A stretch of 13,871 bases of DNA from contig DIJW01000113.1 of the NCBI GenBank assembly GCA_002421475.1, positions 1-13,871 on the forward strand, read 5' to 3'. Position numbers and translations under genes: made by a program. The notes beneath the pieces were generated by a model, which was given only the letters and a program-made list of their open reading frames with translations, did not search any database and had not been told where the DNA came from. Positions 1 through 8,205 of the stretch are shown here, piece after piece; position 1 is the stretch's first letter, and each line of letters starts with the position of its first letter. The DNA is from Thiomicrospira sp. UBA5634. GTDB taxonomy: Bacteria; Pseudomonadota; Gammaproteobacteria; Thiomicrospirales; Thiomicrospiraceae.

Positions 1-1
1 A

Positions 2-292
2 AAAAGGCTGCAACTGCAAATGACTTTATTGTTAGCCTTGTTGATCGCAATTGCCATGAAGTTGGTTGGCGTTTTGTTAATCACATCATTATTAATTTTA
101 CCGGCAGCGGCGGCACGCAGACTCGCCAAAACCCCGGAGCAAATGCTTATCGCCACCTTTATAATTGGCAGTCTGAGTGTGTTGATTGGATTAGGTATTT
201 CTTATCAATGGGATATTCCGTCCGGCCCGGCAATTGTTGTCAGTGCGATGGGGATTTTTCTCAGTTTATTGCTTAAACCAACGACGCCCTGA
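2..292 (+). CDS. znuB: Zinc ABC transporter permease ZnuB, C-terminal fragment
   Basis: This is the C-terminal end of the inner-membrane permease of the ZnuABC high-affinity zinc importer. The reading frame is open from the window edge (codons from base 2, Lys-Arg-Leu-Gln-Leu-Gln before the first Met at 20), so the true start lies outside. What is visible is a hydrophobic segment ending in the family hallmark LLITSLLILPAAAARRLAKT, then a TPEQM stretch, another membrane segment, a short DIPSGPAIV loop and a final membrane helix. E. coli ZnuB ends in the same order with closely similar residues. The stop codon lies inside the left arm of a perfect 28-bp palindrome. The next gene is convergent. 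Family is confident; zinc specificity over manganese or another metal rests on similarity only. Confidence 0.88.
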   Translation, partial: KRLQLQMTLLLALLIAIAMKLVGVLLITSLLILPAAAARRLAKTPEQMLIATFIIGSLSVLIGLGISYQWDIPSGPAIVVSAMGIFLSLLLKPTTP

Positions 293-315
293 AATACCAG
301 GCCTGGTATTTCAGG
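288..315. repeat. 28-bp perfect palindrome centred on CCAGGCCTGG
   Basis: Bases 288-315 read identically on both strands with no loop. The centre is the iterated palindrome CCAGGCCTGG (297-306), and the arms extend it outward as CCTGAAATA and its complement. It overlaps the znuB stop codon and lies 12 bp before the end of the convergent chemotaxis receptor gene. As RNA it could form a long hairpin from either strand and so act as a transcription barrier between convergent genes, but it has no T-run, so a standard intrinsic terminator is not shown. Confidence 0.85.
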
Positions 316-326
316 TTAAAACCCCA

Positions 327-2462
327 TCAACCTTTTAACAATCGTGGCGCTGGTTTGGGTTTTGGCAACGACGAATTAACCGTATCACCCACCGTAAACT
401 GTGAAACCTGCTGACGCAATTCATCTGCCTGTTCTTCTAAATCATGTGTTCCCGCAGCCAGCTCTTCCACAATCGCGGCGTTTTGCTGGGTCACACTATC
501 CATTTGGCTCACCGCGCTACTCACTGTATCAATACCGGCGGCCTGCTGTTGGCTGGCACTGGCAATTTCCGAAACCATGTCACCCATTGCGACCATCGTT
601 TGGTTAATTTGTGTTAACGCATCACTGGTTTGGCGAACCAAATCACCGCTGTTTTCACTGATACGTACCGTATCTTCAATCAATAATTTTATTTGGCCGG
701 CGGCTTCTGCCGACTTACCGGCTAAACCACGCACTTCACCCGCAACAACCGCAAATCCACGCCCATGATCACCGGCGCGCGCCGCTTCAACCGCCGCGTT
801 CAATGCCAATAAATTGGTCTGAAAAGCAATCCCATCAATTAAGGTAATAATGTCCTGAATTTTACGGCTTGCATTCACCATTTCATCCATTGAGTTTAAT
901 GCCTGATGCATAATATTCACGCCTTGCGTCAGGCGTTGTTGCGCTTCTGCTGCCATTTTATTAGCTTGTTCAGCATTATCGGCATTACGTTTAACCGTGG
1001 TTGTCATTTGCTCCATTGAACTGGCGGTTTTTTCCAAGGATTGCGCCAATTGTTGCAAACGGTCTGACAAATCTTGACTGCCTTGCGCCATTGAATGCGC
1101 ACCGGATCGAACCCCATGTGTAATCTGGCCGACTTGTCCAATCATTGCCGCCATATTTTTTGTTGAGCGGTTAAGTGAGTCACGTAACCACTCCATTTTG
1201 CCTTCATATATTTGATTAACACTGGCAGTTAAATCGCCCTGACTGATTTGTGATTGCGCCAAACCCATATCTTCAACAAAACGTTCTAATGAATCTAAAC
1301 TTTTATTGATTGAGTTTTTAAGCGGTACAAAATCGCCACGCGCTTCTGACTCTACTCTTTTAGAAAAATCACCATGCTCAAGCGCATCAAGCGTTAAACC
1401 GATATCGGCGACGGTTTCTTTAATATGTACTGAAGAACGCTCCAAGTCGTACAACACATCATCGAACCCACCTTGAAGAGAAACGGCTTGGTCACGATAG
1501 ACATTTAACTCGCCTGCACGGAAGTTATGCGAGGTTTTTTGCAACATCTCCATCACCGCAGCAACCTGCTCTAATGATTGGTTTACACCGGTTTTCAAAT
1601 CAAAAAAATGACCGCGCGCATCATTTGTCACTCGCTGATTAAATTCCCCGCTGGCAAGAGATTGCATCACTCGATTGACTTCATCAATCGCCGTTTCAAC
1701 GTTAAGCATTAACTGATCAATCGCACCGGCAATCTGACCTATCTCACCACGGGTGTTTAAATTAACTCGATGTTCGAGATTACCGGTCTCGACCACATCT
1801 TGCATCGTGGAAACCATGTGTTCCAGTGGTTTTGTAATGCTGTGAGAAACCAGCATACCGCCAACGAGTAAAACCAATGCACTTAATGCTAACCCCGACC
1901 AAAGCAACCACTGATTAAGCTGCTGACTTTGCGTTAACGCCATCACTGCGTCTAGGTTTTGATGCACTTCATACTGTAAAAACTGCTCAATAATTTGAGC
2001 AAACTCTTGATATTTCGGATCAAACTCATTAATTAAAATCTCGGCCGCTTCATCTTTAAAATCTTCCTCAATCGCAATCATAAAACCGCCGAACAAATTA
2101 AATGCGCCGGCCGCATTATCACGTAACTGTTTTAAAAAATTAGCCTCCGTTTCATCCAAGCTTAATTTTTCGAGCTCCGTAAACATGGCGCCGATATTTT
2201 GTGATGACTCCGCTAATAATTTGGACTGTTTTTTGACTTCATCCTCATCCTGAACAATCACTAAGTTCCGCTGCATTAATGCGCGCTCATCGGAAAGGTT
2301 TTTGATTTTATTCACCGTCGCAAGTTTAGCGCTGTTGACATTAATAATCTGATCTACCGCTTGTTGTGACTGGTGCATAATAAACTGCGTAAACAGGTTA
2401 CCCATTAACAACAAAAAGAGCACTGCCGCAATACTCAGCAGCAACCGGGTTTTGATTTTCAT
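327..2462 (-). CDS. Methyl-accepting chemotaxis protein with poly-HAMP linker
   Basis: A membrane chemoreceptor that passes ligand signals to CheA/CheW. It has 711 residues. TM1 is about residues 7-28, a periplasmic four-helix-type sensor about 30-184, TM2 about 185-206 and a canonical HAMP about 207-260. At least three further HAMP-like units follow (about 262-310, 345-395, 400-445), each with a 'GEF/GDF/GDL' turn. The methylation and signalling hairpin runs about 450-690. Its tip is highly conserved ([20 protein letters not shown], residues 545-564, then [15 protein letters not shown]). The tail ends [10 protein letters not shown], with no NWETF-type pentapeptide for CheR/CheB docking. GGAGG lies four bases before the ATG, and a sigma-28-like promoter lies about 85 bp upstream. 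The ligand cannot be told from the sequence. No other chemotaxis gene is adjacent, so this is an orphan receptor. Confidence 0.93.
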   Translation of the reverse strand: MKIKTRLLLSIAAVLFLLLMGNLFTQFIMHQSQQAVDQIINVNSAKLATVNKIKNLSDERALMQRNLVIVQDEDEVKKQSKLLAESSQNIGAMFTELEKLSLDETEANFLKQLRDNAAGAFNLFGGFMIAIEEDFKDEAAEILINEFDPKYQEFAQIIEQFLQYEVHQNLDAVMALTQSQQLNQWLLWSGLALSALVLLVGGMLVSHSITKPLEHMVSTMQDVVETGNLEHRVNLNTRGEIGQIAGAIDQLMLNVETAIDEVNRVMQSLASGEFNQRVTNDARGHFFDLKTGVNQSLEQVAAVMEMLQKTSHNFRAGELNVYRDQAVSLQGGFDDVLYDLERSSVHIKETVADIGLTLDALEHGDFSKRVESEARGDFVPLKNSINKSLDSLERFVEDMGLAQSQISQGDLTASVNQIYEGKMEWLRDSLNRSTKNMAAMIGQVGQITHGVRSGAHSMAQGSQDLSDRLQQLAQSLEKTASSMEQMTTTVKRNADNAEQANKMAAEAQQRLTQGVNIMHQALNSMDEMVNASRKIQDIITLIDGIAFQTNLLALNAAVEAARAGDHGRGFAVVAGEVRGLAGKSAEAAGQIKLLIEDTVRISENSGDLVRQTSDALTQINQTMVAMGDMVSEIASASQQQAAGIDTVSSAVSQMDSVTQQNAAIVEELAAGTHDLEEQADELRQQVSQFTVGDTVNSSLPKPKPAPRLLKG

Positions 2463-2546
2463 TAAACCTCCGACATAAATAATTTGGCTGGCCTAGTCAC
2501 CGTTTTATGAACTAAGCGCACAAGTTCACTAGTCTAATCAAAAAGC

Positions 2547-2573
2547 ATGACGGCTATGATTAAATTATCTTTA
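2547..2573 (-). promoter_or_regulatory. Sigma-28 (FliA)-type promoter for the chemoreceptor gene
   Basis: Read on the minus strand, TAAA (2570-2573) is followed after exactly 15 bases by GCCGTCAT (2547-2554). The enterobacterial sigma-28 consensus is TAAA-N15-GCCGATAA. The -35 box is complete, the spacing exact, and the -10 box matches 5 of 8 including the GCCG core. It lies 85 bp upstream of the receptor ATG, and chemoreceptors are classic sigma-28 targets. Transcription start is not shown by sequence alone. Confidence 0.55.
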
Positions 2574-2726
2574 GCTGCCCTAAGTGCTGGTTATAGAAAT
2601 GTTTACTAATAAACCCTTTAAACAGCGCTGAACAACCAATACAACCCTTGCCGCAATTGTGCGATTATTCACGCAAATACGCATCGACAAAAGCAATTGT
2701 TTTAATTAGTTAATTTTACCTTCTGC

Positions 2727-2756
2727 TTGCTAATAAGCTATTTATTAGGCTAGTAT
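2727..2756 (+). promoter_or_regulatory. Putative promoter of the H-NS-like gene with inverted repeat
   Basis: TTGCTA (2727-2732) and TAGTAT (2751-2756) are separated by 18 bases and each match the sigma-70 boxes at 4 of 6 positions. Between and overlapping them is an inverted repeat, CTAATAA (2730-2736) and TTATTAG (2742-2748), with a 5-base spacer. The region from about 2690 to 2800 is very AT-rich, which suits autoregulation by an H-NS protein. The rest of the 351-bp gap (2463-2813) shows nothing else beyond the sigma-28-like site. Confidence 0.35.
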
Positions 2757-2813
2757 TTAAAAGCAATTAAATAAAAGTTATTTTTAAATAAGTTTTGAGC
2801 AAAGGGGCGGTAA

Positions 2814-3143
2814 ATGAATGAGAATAAAATTAAGCAAATGTCTTTAGAAGAGTTAGTGGCGTTACGCACCTTGATTGACGAGCAAATTGTCATTAAACAA
2901 AAAGAACAAAAAAAGGCATTAGTCAGTGAGTTTAAAGCCATGGCAGCTAAACTTGGCTTAAGTTTAGAAGACGTGGTGGGCTTGGAAGCAGTTAAAACAC
3001 GTAAAGGTAGCGGACAAAAAGTCGCCCCTAAATATCGCCACCCGCAAAATACTGAATTAACCTGGACAGGTCGCGGACGCAAACCGCTGTGGGTTGAAGA
3101 GTTTTTAAGTAAAGGCGGTCGTTTGGAAGCCTTAACAATCTAA
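2814..3143 (+). CDS. H-NS family nucleoid-associated DNA-binding protein
   Basis: A 109-residue H-NS-type protein that binds AT-rich DNA and usually silences horizontally acquired genes. The N-terminal half (about 1-48) is a predicted charged helical oligomerisation region. A linker rich in Lys and Gly follows. The C-terminal DNA-binding domain carries the family signature KYRHP (73-77), ELTWTGRGRKPLWV (81-94), then EEFL and a GGRLEAL ending. TGRGRKP is the AT-hook-like loop that enters the minor groove. Length is typical of the short proteobacterial H-NS/BpH3 group rather than the roughly 137-residue enterobacterial form. AAGGGG at 2802-2807 is a suitable ribosome binding site for the ATG at 2814. 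It is monocistronic and ends in a strong terminator. Family is certain; an hns-like chromosomal role is likely. Confidence 0.92.
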   Translation: MNENKIKQMSLEELVALRTLIDEQIVIKQKEQKKALVSEFKAMAAKLGLSLEDVVGLEAVKTRKGSGQKVAPKYRHPQNTELTWTGRGRKPLWVEEFLSKGGRLEALTI

Positions 3144-3160
3144 CCCCGTTTCCAACTAGC

Positions 3161-3199
3161 AAAAAGCCCGCGTAATCAAAATGACTACGCGGGCTTTTT
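3161..3199. terminator. Bidirectional intrinsic terminator between hns and folA
   Basis: AAAAAGCCCGCGTA (3161-3174) and TACGCGGGCTTTTT (3186-3199) form a perfect 14-bp inverted repeat with an 11-base loop. The stem has a GC-rich core with A-runs on one side and T-runs on the other. It can terminate hns on the plus strand and the lgt-thyA-folA transcript on the minus strand. Confidence 0.92.
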
Positions 3200-3225
3200 T
3201 TACTGCCCTGATTTAACGAATATCA

Positions 3226-3726
3226 TCAAATCCGTTTTTGATAACACACAAAATCAAATGCATACGGATGTTTTTCATCCGCATCATGGTGTTGACGCGA
3301 AACCTCCAACCAGGCCTGGTGGTCGATTGGCGGAAAAAATGCATCGCCTTGCGGCTCCGCATCCACTTCGGTAATCAATAACTGATCAACGCGGTCAAGC
3401 CATTGAGCATAAATTTGCGCGCCGCCGATAATCATCACTTCGGCATGATCATTTACACTTGCCAATGCCGTTTCCACCGAACCAAAAACCTGCGCACCGC
3501 CGGCAACATAATCCGCGTTGCGGCTAATCACTAAATTAGGTCGGTTCGGTAACGGTCGCGATCCTAATGATTCAAAAGTTTTGCGTCCCATGATCACCGG
3601 CTTATTTAAGGTTTGCGCTTTAAAATATTTTAAATCGTCGGGTAAATGCCACGGCATTTGATTATCTTTGCCAATCATCCGGTTTTTCGCCATCGCCACA
3701 ATGATCGAAAGTTTAGGCCGTGTCAT
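3226..3726 (-). CDS. folA: Dihydrofolate reductase
   Basis: Reduces dihydrofolate to tetrahydrofolate with NADPH, closing the cycle opened by thymidylate synthase next to it. The 166-residue length is normal for a bacterial chromosomal enzyme (E. coli 159). The substrate-site motif [13 protein letters not shown] includes Trp26 and the catalytic acid Asp31 (E. coli Asp27). The NADPH-binding segments [13 protein letters not shown] and [12 protein letters not shown] are both present, and the C-terminus has the usual YAFDFVCYQ strand. Its ATG overlaps the thyA stop as ATGA (3723-3726), so translation is probably coupled. It is the last gene of the lgt-thyA-folA operon, 27 bp before the bidirectional terminator. 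A copy of ACCAGGCCTGGT (3309-3320) is coded within it as part of HQAWL. Confidence 0.97.
   Translation of the reverse strand: MTRPKLSIIVAMAKNRMIGKDNQMPWHLPDDLKYFKAQTLNKPVIMGRKTFESLGSRPLPNRPNLVISRNADYVAGGAQVFGSVETALASVNDHAEVMIIGGAQIYAQWLDRVDQLLITEVDAEPQGDAFFPPIDHQAWLEVSRQHHDADEKHPYAFDFVCYQKRI
3309..3320. repeat. ACCAGGCCTGGT iterated palindrome, copy in folA
   Basis: Exact 12-bp copy inside the folA coding sequence. On the minus strand it is read CAG GCC TGG (Gln-Ala-Trp), a different frame from the copies in thyA and lgt. Confidence 0.9.
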
Positions 3727-4556
3727 ACCGAAACCTCGGCTTTGATATGCGGATGCGATTCATAATTTACAATTTCAAAGTCATCAAACCGATAATCAAA
3801 AATAGATGCCGGTTTGCGTTTAATCACCAGGCCTGGTAGTGGCAAAGGCTGTCGAGTTAACTGCAACTTAGCCTGCTCCAAGGTGTTGTTGTATAAATGC
3901 ACATCGCCCCCAGTCCATACAAACTCGCCGACTTCTAAATCGGTTTGCTGTGCAATCATATGCACGAGTAACGCATAACTGGCGATATTAAACGGCACAC
4001 CGAGGAAAGTGTCGGCACTGCGTTGATACAACTGGCAAGATAAACGCCAGTTGGCAACATAAAACTGGAAAAACGCATGGCAGGTCGCCAATGCCATTTT
4101 GCCGTTTTCGACGTTGGCTTGCGGACTAATGGATTCATCCGGCAAGTCGGCCGGATTCCACGCGCTGACGATCATACGACGACTATTAGGATTGGTTTTT
4201 AGGGTTTGAACCACCTGTTCGATTTGATTAATCACTTCACCGTTCGGGCTTTGCCAAGCTACCCACTGCTTGCCATACAATGGCCCAAGTTCACCTGATT
4301 CGGTAGCCCACTCATCCCAAATACGCACGCCGTTGTCTTTTAAATATTTAATATTAGTATCGCCGCTTAAAAACCATAACAACTCATGCACGATGGAACG
4401 AATATGCAGTTTTTTAGTGGTGACTAACGGAAAACCCTGCTGTAAATTAAACCGCATTTGATAACCAAATACCGACAACGTGCCGGTGCCGGTGCGATCA
4501 CCCTTTTGCACGCCGTTATCCATAATATGTTGCAGTAAATCTAAATACTGTTTCAT
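3723..4556 (-). CDS. thyA: Thymidylate synthase
   Basis: Methylates dUMP to dTMP using methylene-tetrahydrofolate and yields dihydrofolate for FolA. The protein has 277 residues. The N-terminus has the family's [18 protein letters not shown] and [10 protein letters not shown] segments, followed by [15 protein letters not shown]. The phosphate-binding pair Arg126-Arg127 ([12 protein letters not shown]) and the catalytic Cys159-His160 ([12 protein letters not shown]) are intact, as are [20 protein letters not shown] and the dUMP-binding GGDVHLYNN. It is 13 residues longer than E. coli ThyA (264), because of a loop around 132-153 ([15 protein letters not shown]) before the active site; similar insertions are common in the family. 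Start and stop both overlap neighbours as ATGA. AAAGGA within the end of lgt serves as ribosome binding site. Confidence 0.97.
   Translation of the reverse strand: MKQYLDLLQHIMDNGVQKGDRTGTGTLSVFGYQMRFNLQQGFPLVTTKKLHIRSIVHELLWFLSGDTNIKYLKDNGVRIWDEWATESGELGPLYGKQWVAWQSPNGEVINQIEQVVQTLKTNPNSRRMIVSAWNPADLPDESISPQANVENGKMALATCHAFFQFYVANWRLSCQLYQRSADTFLGVPFNIASYALLVHMIAQQTDLEVGEFVWTGGDVHLYNNTLEQAKLQLTRQPLPLPGLVIKRKPASIFDYRFDDFEIVNYESHPHIKAEVSV
3826..3837. repeat. ACCAGGCCTGGT iterated palindrome, copy in thyA
   Basis: Exact 12-bp copy in the 3' part of thyA, read on the minus strand as CCA GGC CTG (Pro-Gly-Leu) within LPLPGLVIK. Confidence 0.9.
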
Positions 4557-5383
4557 TTGTTTTTTCCTTTCACCAGGCCTGGTTGTGAGGTTACTGAAGC
4601 TGAATATTTATATGCCCACAGCATTAAACCTATGCCTATTATAATCATCGGTAAAGACAACACCTGCCCCATCGTTAACCAATTCCACGCCAAATAGCCG
4701 ATATGCGCATCCGGCATGCGGAAAAATTCCGCCACAATCCTAAACACGCCATACGCAACCAAAAACAACCCGGCAACCGAACCCGCCGGACGGGGTTTTG
4801 CGGAGTACCACCATAACAAGGCAAACATCACCACACCCTCTAACAAGGCTTGTAATAACTGTGTCGGATATTTTTGTACCATTGTATTTAAAGTCGGATC
4901 ATACACCCACATGCCTAGCGGTGAATCCGTCACTTTACCCCACAGCTCGCCATTTATAAAATTACCGATTCGCCCGGCAAATAAGCCGATCGCGACCAAC
5001 GGCGCAACAAAATCCGCCACACTAAATAAACTGAGGCCAATTTTGCGCGCAAAGAGCCACATAGCCAACGTCACACCTAATAAACCGCCATGAAACGACA
5101 TTCCCCCCTGCCAAATCATCAGCAAACTGAGCGGGTTGGCGACAAAACCGCCAAAATCATAAAACAATACATAACCAATTCGCCCCCCCAAAACAACGCC
5201 CAACGCACAGAAAAAAATCAGGTCACTCACCTTGTCTTTATCCCAAACGCGATGTCCGCGCGCGCGTAATGTGCCCAAATACCAAGCGCTGGCAAAACCA
5301 ATCACATACATTAAGCCATACCAATGAATCGCTATCGGCCCCAACGCCAAAGCTACCGGATCAATCTCGGGATAAGTCCACAT
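4553..5383 (-). CDS. lgt: Prolipoprotein diacylglyceryl transferase
   Basis: An inner-membrane enzyme that transfers diacylglycerol from phosphatidylglycerol to the lipobox cysteine of prolipoproteins. With the start chosen here it has 276 residues and about seven hydrophobic segments. The Lgt signature [13 protein letters not shown] is at 137-149, FHGG with the conserved His98 at 97-100, and the late Arg/Glu-rich segment [10 protein letters not shown] at 213-222. An upstream ATG at 5390-5392 would add three residues, but the AAAGGA ribosome binding site overlaps or directly abuts it. The ATG at 5381-5383 lies 8-9 bases downstream of that site and gives the usual N-terminus [12 protein letters not shown], so it is preferred. 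The stop overlaps the thyA start (ATGA). It is the first gene of lgt-thyA-folA. The last residues ([11 protein letters not shown]) include an iterated palindrome copy. Confidence 0.95.
   Translation of the reverse strand: MWTYPEIDPVALALGPIAIHWYGLMYVIGFASAWYLGTLRARGHRVWDKDKVSDLIFFCALGVVLGGRIGYVLFYDFGGFVANPLSLLMIWQGGMSFHGGLLGVTLAMWLFARKIGLSLFSVADFVAPLVAIGLFAGRIGNFINGELWGKVTDSPLGMWVYDPTLNTMVQKYPTQLLQALLEGVVMFALLWWYSAKPRPAGSVAGLFLVAYGVFRIVAEFFRMPDAHIGYLAWNWLTMGQVLSLPMIIIGIGLMLWAYKYSASVTSQPGLVKGKNK
4572..4583. repeat. ACCAGGCCTGGT iterated palindrome, copy at 3' end of lgt
   Basis: Exact 12-bp copy in the poorly conserved C-terminal tail of lgt (Pro-Gly-Leu-Val), 16 bp before the thyA start. The tail position suggests it could be tolerated as an addition to the protein end. 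Confidence 0.9.
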
Positions 5384-5418
5384 GCTGTACATCCTTTATA
5401 CTTCTCTATTTGGCCGTT

Positions 5419-5448
5419 ATTCTAACGGAATCATCAGAACCTTGTTAA
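5419..5448 (-). promoter_or_regulatory. Putative sigma-70 promoter of lgt-thyA-folA
   Basis: On the minus strand TTAACA (5443-5448) and TAGAAT (5419-5424) are spaced by 18 bases. Each matches the sigma-70 consensus boxes at 5 of 6 positions. The site is about 36 bp upstream of the chosen lgt start, giving a short leader that contains the AAAGGA ribosome binding site. Confidence 0.45.
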
Positions 5449-5596
5449 CAACAACTTATAATCAACTGATCAACTCCAAAACCCCTCAATGTTAATACCC
5501 TCCCACAATACGAAAACCATGACAAAAATTTAAGCAAGCCATCGTAGTTATTTTTTACAAATAAAGTCGATAAAAAACACTCATTGTCAATAATTC

Positions 5597-5615
5597 AGAC
5601 TAAAATAACGAGTCT
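5597..5615. repeat. Small inverted repeat upstream of the first EAL-HDOD gene
   Basis: AGACT (5597-5601) and AGTCT (5611-5615) with a 9-base AT-rich spacer lie 25 bp before the start codon. It could be a regulator half-site pair or chance. The remaining sequence between lgt and this gene (5384-5639) shows no other clear element. Confidence 0.25.
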
Positions 5616-5639
5616 AAACGTTCCCTTTGGATTTGCTGA

Positions 5640-6857
5640 ATGTCAAACTTGATTGATATTTATATCGGTCGGCAACCGATCTTTAATGCCAAGCTTGGTC
5701 TGCACGCTTATGAATTATTGTTTCGCAGCAATACGGACAATCATGCCTCTGTGATTGCCGGTGACAGTGCTACCGCTCAGGTGATGATGCACGCATTTGG
5801 TGACATAGGTTTACAAGACATTGCCGGTGAACATAAAGTATTCATCAACTTCACCGAAAGTTTATTGTTACGCGAAAACCTGGCTTTTTTCTCGCCCAGA
5901 CAAGTTGTCATTGAGGTGTTGGAAGACGTCCATGTCACTCCCGCTTTGTTACGCTCGTTAACCGAACTACGCAGTAAAGGCTTTACCATCGCGCTGGATG
6001 ATTATGTATTTAATCCAAAACTTGAACAGCTCGAGAGTTATGCCGACTTAATTAAAGTCGATATTTTAGAAGTGGGCCAACATTCACTTACCCAACACGT
6101 TCGCCGTCTTAAAGACCAAGGCATGCGTTTGCTGGCAGAAAAAGTAGAAACCCGCGAACAATTCGATTTTTGCCGCAGTATTGGTTTTGACTTTTTTCAA
6201 GGCTACTTTTTCGCCAAACCCAAAATCATTAAAGGTCAACGGTTACCCACCAATAAACTGACCGTGCTCGAATTACTGTCCAACGTATACGATCCTGATA
6301 TTGATATGAGCAAACTCAGCGCCATCATTGCTAAAGATGTGTCGTTAAGTCAAAAACTGCTCAAATTTTTAGCCGAAAATGTCAAAACAAAATTCCCGAT
6401 TACCTCAGTACATGACGGCGTAATGCGTTTTGGTTTAGATCGTCTCCAAAGTTGGTCCAGTATGCTCGCGCTTGCCGGCATGGACGACAAGCCGATCGAG
6501 TTGTTTCGCATGTCATTAACCCGCGCCAAGTTCTGTGAACTGGTAGGGGAAAAAATCGGCGACCACGCCAAAGACATGTACTTTACCGTTGGTCTGTTTT
6601 CAACCTTGGATGCCGTTATGGACATGGAATTAAGCGAGTTACTAAACAAACTTAAACTGGATCAACGCATTGTCAACGCCTTAATCGGTGAGGACGGCAA
6701 TAGTTTAAGTATCCCGCTTAATGCCGTAAAAGCGATGGAGCAAGGACGAACAGACTTTAAACTGCCGCACGGATTATGTGCAACCGATGTTTCAAAACTT
6801 TACTTACAATCCATGCAATTTTCACAAGGTGTTTTTTTGGGTGATAAACAACACTAA
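5640..6857 (+). CDS. EAL-HDOD domain protein (YuxH/CdgJ type), EAL residues intact
   Basis: A 405-residue soluble signalling protein with an N-terminal EAL-type domain (about 5-200) and a C-terminal HDOD domain (about 205-390), the arrangement of the YuxH/CdgJ family. In classical EAL enzymes these residues hydrolyse cyclic di-GMP. Here the first Glu is present (YELLFR, Glu25), as are Asn70 (INFTE), Glu92 (VIEVLED), Asp120-Asp121 (IALDDY), Lys139 (LIKVDI), Glu167/Glu170 (AEKVET) and Gln187 (FFQGYFFAKP). Loop 6 lacks the usual DFGTG, reading DDYVFNP, so activity is uncertain; several family members are inactive. The HDOD domain has the conserved KDVSLSQKLLKFL and PITSVHDGVMRFGL segments. No strong Shine-Dalgarno is visible before the ATG. 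A close paralogue follows in tandem after 133 bp. Confidence 0.9.
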   Translation: MSNLIDIYIGRQPIFNAKLGLHAYELLFRSNTDNHASVIAGDSATAQVMMHAFGDIGLQDIAGEHKVFINFTESLLLRENLAFFSPRQVVIEVLEDVHVTPALLRSLTELRSKGFTIALDDYVFNPKLEQLESYADLIKVDILEVGQHSLTQHVRRLKDQGMRLLAEKVETREQFDFCRSIGFDFFQGYFFAKPKIIKGQRLPTNKLTVLELLSNVYDPDIDMSKLSAIIAKDVSLSQKLLKFLAENVKTKFPITSVHDGVMRFGLDRLQSWSSMLALAGMDDKPIELFRMSLTRAKFCELVGEKIGDHAKDMYFTVGLFSTLDAVMDMELSELLNKLKLDQRIVNALIGEDGNSLSIPLNAVKAMEQGRTDFKLPHGLCATDVSKLYLQSMQFSQGVFLGDKQH

Positions 6858-6890
6858 TTCTATCCCCCTAAGCGATTAATCAAACTAAGA

Positions 6891-6936
6891 GTGAATACCC
6901 AACGCCCAAATTTTTCTTATTGGGAAACCGATTCAC
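6891..6936. repeat. Nested inverted repeat between the two EAL-HDOD genes
   Basis: Outer arms GTGAAT (6891-6896) and ATTCAC (6931-6936) enclose inner arms CCCAA (6898-6902, with a second copy at 6905-6909) and TTGGG (6920-6924). An RNA hairpin is possible. There is no T-run, so a terminator is not claimed. An operator or attenuating structure between the paralogues is possible. Confidence 0.4.
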
Positions 6937-6990
6937 AATCACCTAACATACAACATCTAACAGCTTTAAAACGGGTTAAACGAGAACAAC

Positions 6991-8205
6991 ATGACAGACA
7001 TGATTGATTTTTATATTGGTCGTCAACCCATCTTTGACAGCGACATTAATCTGTTTGCTTATGCGTTATTGTTCCGCCAGAATGCGGAAGATAACAGCGC
7101 CCAAATCGTCAATGGCGACCAAGCATCCGCCCAAGTCATCATGAATGCACTCGGCGAGATCGGTATAAAAAACCTCGCCGGCGATCATAAGGTCATTATT
7201 AACTTCTGTGACACGCTACTCATCCAAGAAGGTGAGCCGTTTTTTAACCCGCGCCAAGTCATTATTGAATTACTCGAAGAACATAACGCAACCCCTGCTT
7301 TGATTCGCACCCTAAAGGGCTTACGTAAACAAGGTTTCAGTATTGCGTTAGATGACCATCAATTTAATTCACAAATGAGTGTATTCGAAGATTACGCCGA
7401 CATTATTAAAGTTGATATTCAAAAATACGACCTTAACCAACTGCAACCCAAATTACAGGAACTCAAACGTAAAGGCATTAAATTGCTGGCCGAAAAAGTT
7501 GAAACCTATGAACAAGTTAAAGCCTGCGATGCGCTTGGTTTTGATTACTTTCAAGGGTTCTTTTTCGCCAAACCGCAAATTATTCACGGTCAACGTCTGC
7601 CGGATAACAAGTTATCGGTCATCAAATTGCTGTCTAAAATTTATCAACCGAATATTAACTTGAATGAATTGAGTAAAATCATTACTCATGATGTTTCGTT
7701 AAGCCAAAAACTGCTGACCTTTATCAGTCAAAACGTACCGTCAAAATTCCCGATTACCTCAATTCAGAATGCGGTGATGCGTTGCGGGCTGGATCATTTA
7801 CGTAACTGGGCAGGCCTGGTGGCGTTATCGAGTTTGAGTGACAAACCCTGTGAACTGTTTTATCTGGCGCTAACGCGTGCAAAATTTTGCGAACTGGTGA
7901 GTGAACTCATCCAAGATCCACCCAAAGAAACTTACTATACCGTCGGGTTGTTTTCGATTCTGGATGCCTTAATGGATCGGCCGTTAGAAGAAATTTTAGA
8001 GCAGCTCGGTTTAGATGATAACCGAATGCTGGAAGCCTTAATGGGACAAGCCCACAGCCCGTTATGTTTAACCCTGAAAGCGGTTAAAGCGTTAGAACGC
8101 GGTCAACTGGACTTTGAGCGACCCAAAAACGTCAGTTTGGGTGCACTCACCCAACGTTATTTCTCCGCAATTCAATATTCACAAAGCGCGTTTAATCCCG
8201 ACTAA
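6991..8205 (+). CDS. EAL-HDOD domain protein, paralogue lacking the first EAL Glu
   Basis: A 404-residue tandem paralogue of the preceding gene, collinear almost throughout with only one- or two-residue shifts (IDFYIGRQPIFDSD versus IDIYIGRQPIFNAK). The first metal-binding Glu of the EAL domain is replaced: YALLFR has Ala25 where the neighbour has Glu25 (GCG against GAA). The other positions remain: Asn71, Glu93, Asp121-Asp122, Lys140, Glu168/Glu171, Gln188. In EAL phosphodiesterases loss of this Glu abolishes or strongly lowers activity, so this copy is probably a binder or partner protein rather than an enzyme; that is inference. The HDOD domain is intact (HDVSLSQKLLTFI, PITSIQNAVMRCGL). 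A near copy of the iterated palindrome (GCAGGCCTGG, 7810-7819) lies within it. Its stop overlaps the arsJ stop on the other strand by 4 bp. Confidence 0.9.
   Translation: MTDMIDFYIGRQPIFDSDINLFAYALLFRQNAEDNSAQIVNGDQASAQVIMNALGEIGIKNLAGDHKVIINFCDTLLIQEGEPFFNPRQVIIELLEEHNATPALIRTLKGLRKQGFSIALDDHQFNSQMSVFEDYADIIKVDIQKYDLNQLQPKLQELKRKGIKLLAEKVETYEQVKACDALGFDYFQGFFFAKPQIIHGQRLPDNKLSVIKLLSKIYQPNINLNELSKIITHDVSLSQKLLTFISQNVPSKFPITSIQNAVMRCGLDHLRNWAGLVALSSLSDKPCELFYLALTRAKFCELVSELIQDPPKETYYTVGLFSILDALMDRPLEEILEQLGLDDNRMLEALMGQAHSPLCLTLKAVKALERGQLDFERPKNVSLGALTQRYFSAIQYSQSAFNPD
7810..7819. repeat. Near copy of the iterated palindrome (GCAGGCCTGG)
   Basis: Nine of ten bases match CCAGGCCTGG, coding Ala-Gly-Leu-Val in the HDOD domain of the second EAL-HDOD protein. 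It may be a degenerate copy or chance, since the codons are ordinary. Confidence 0.45.

Noticed and set aside
288..315. The 28-bp palindrome as a standard intrinsic terminator
   Set aside because: There is no loop and no T-run on either strand, so only hairpin potential can be claimed.
2750..3082. A 110-residue open frame opposite the H-NS gene
   Set aside because: It is antisense to a clear family member and has no known protein character.
4716..5093. A 125-residue open frame opposite lgt
   Set aside because: Its Asn/Thr/Pro-rich composition is what the reverse complement of membrane-protein codons gives; lgt is the real gene.
5566..5573. GTCGATAA upstream of the first EAL-HDOD gene as a sigma-28 -10 box
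   Set aside because: It matches GCCGATAA at 7 of 8 positions, but there is no TAAA at the required 15-base spacing (GTTA is found).
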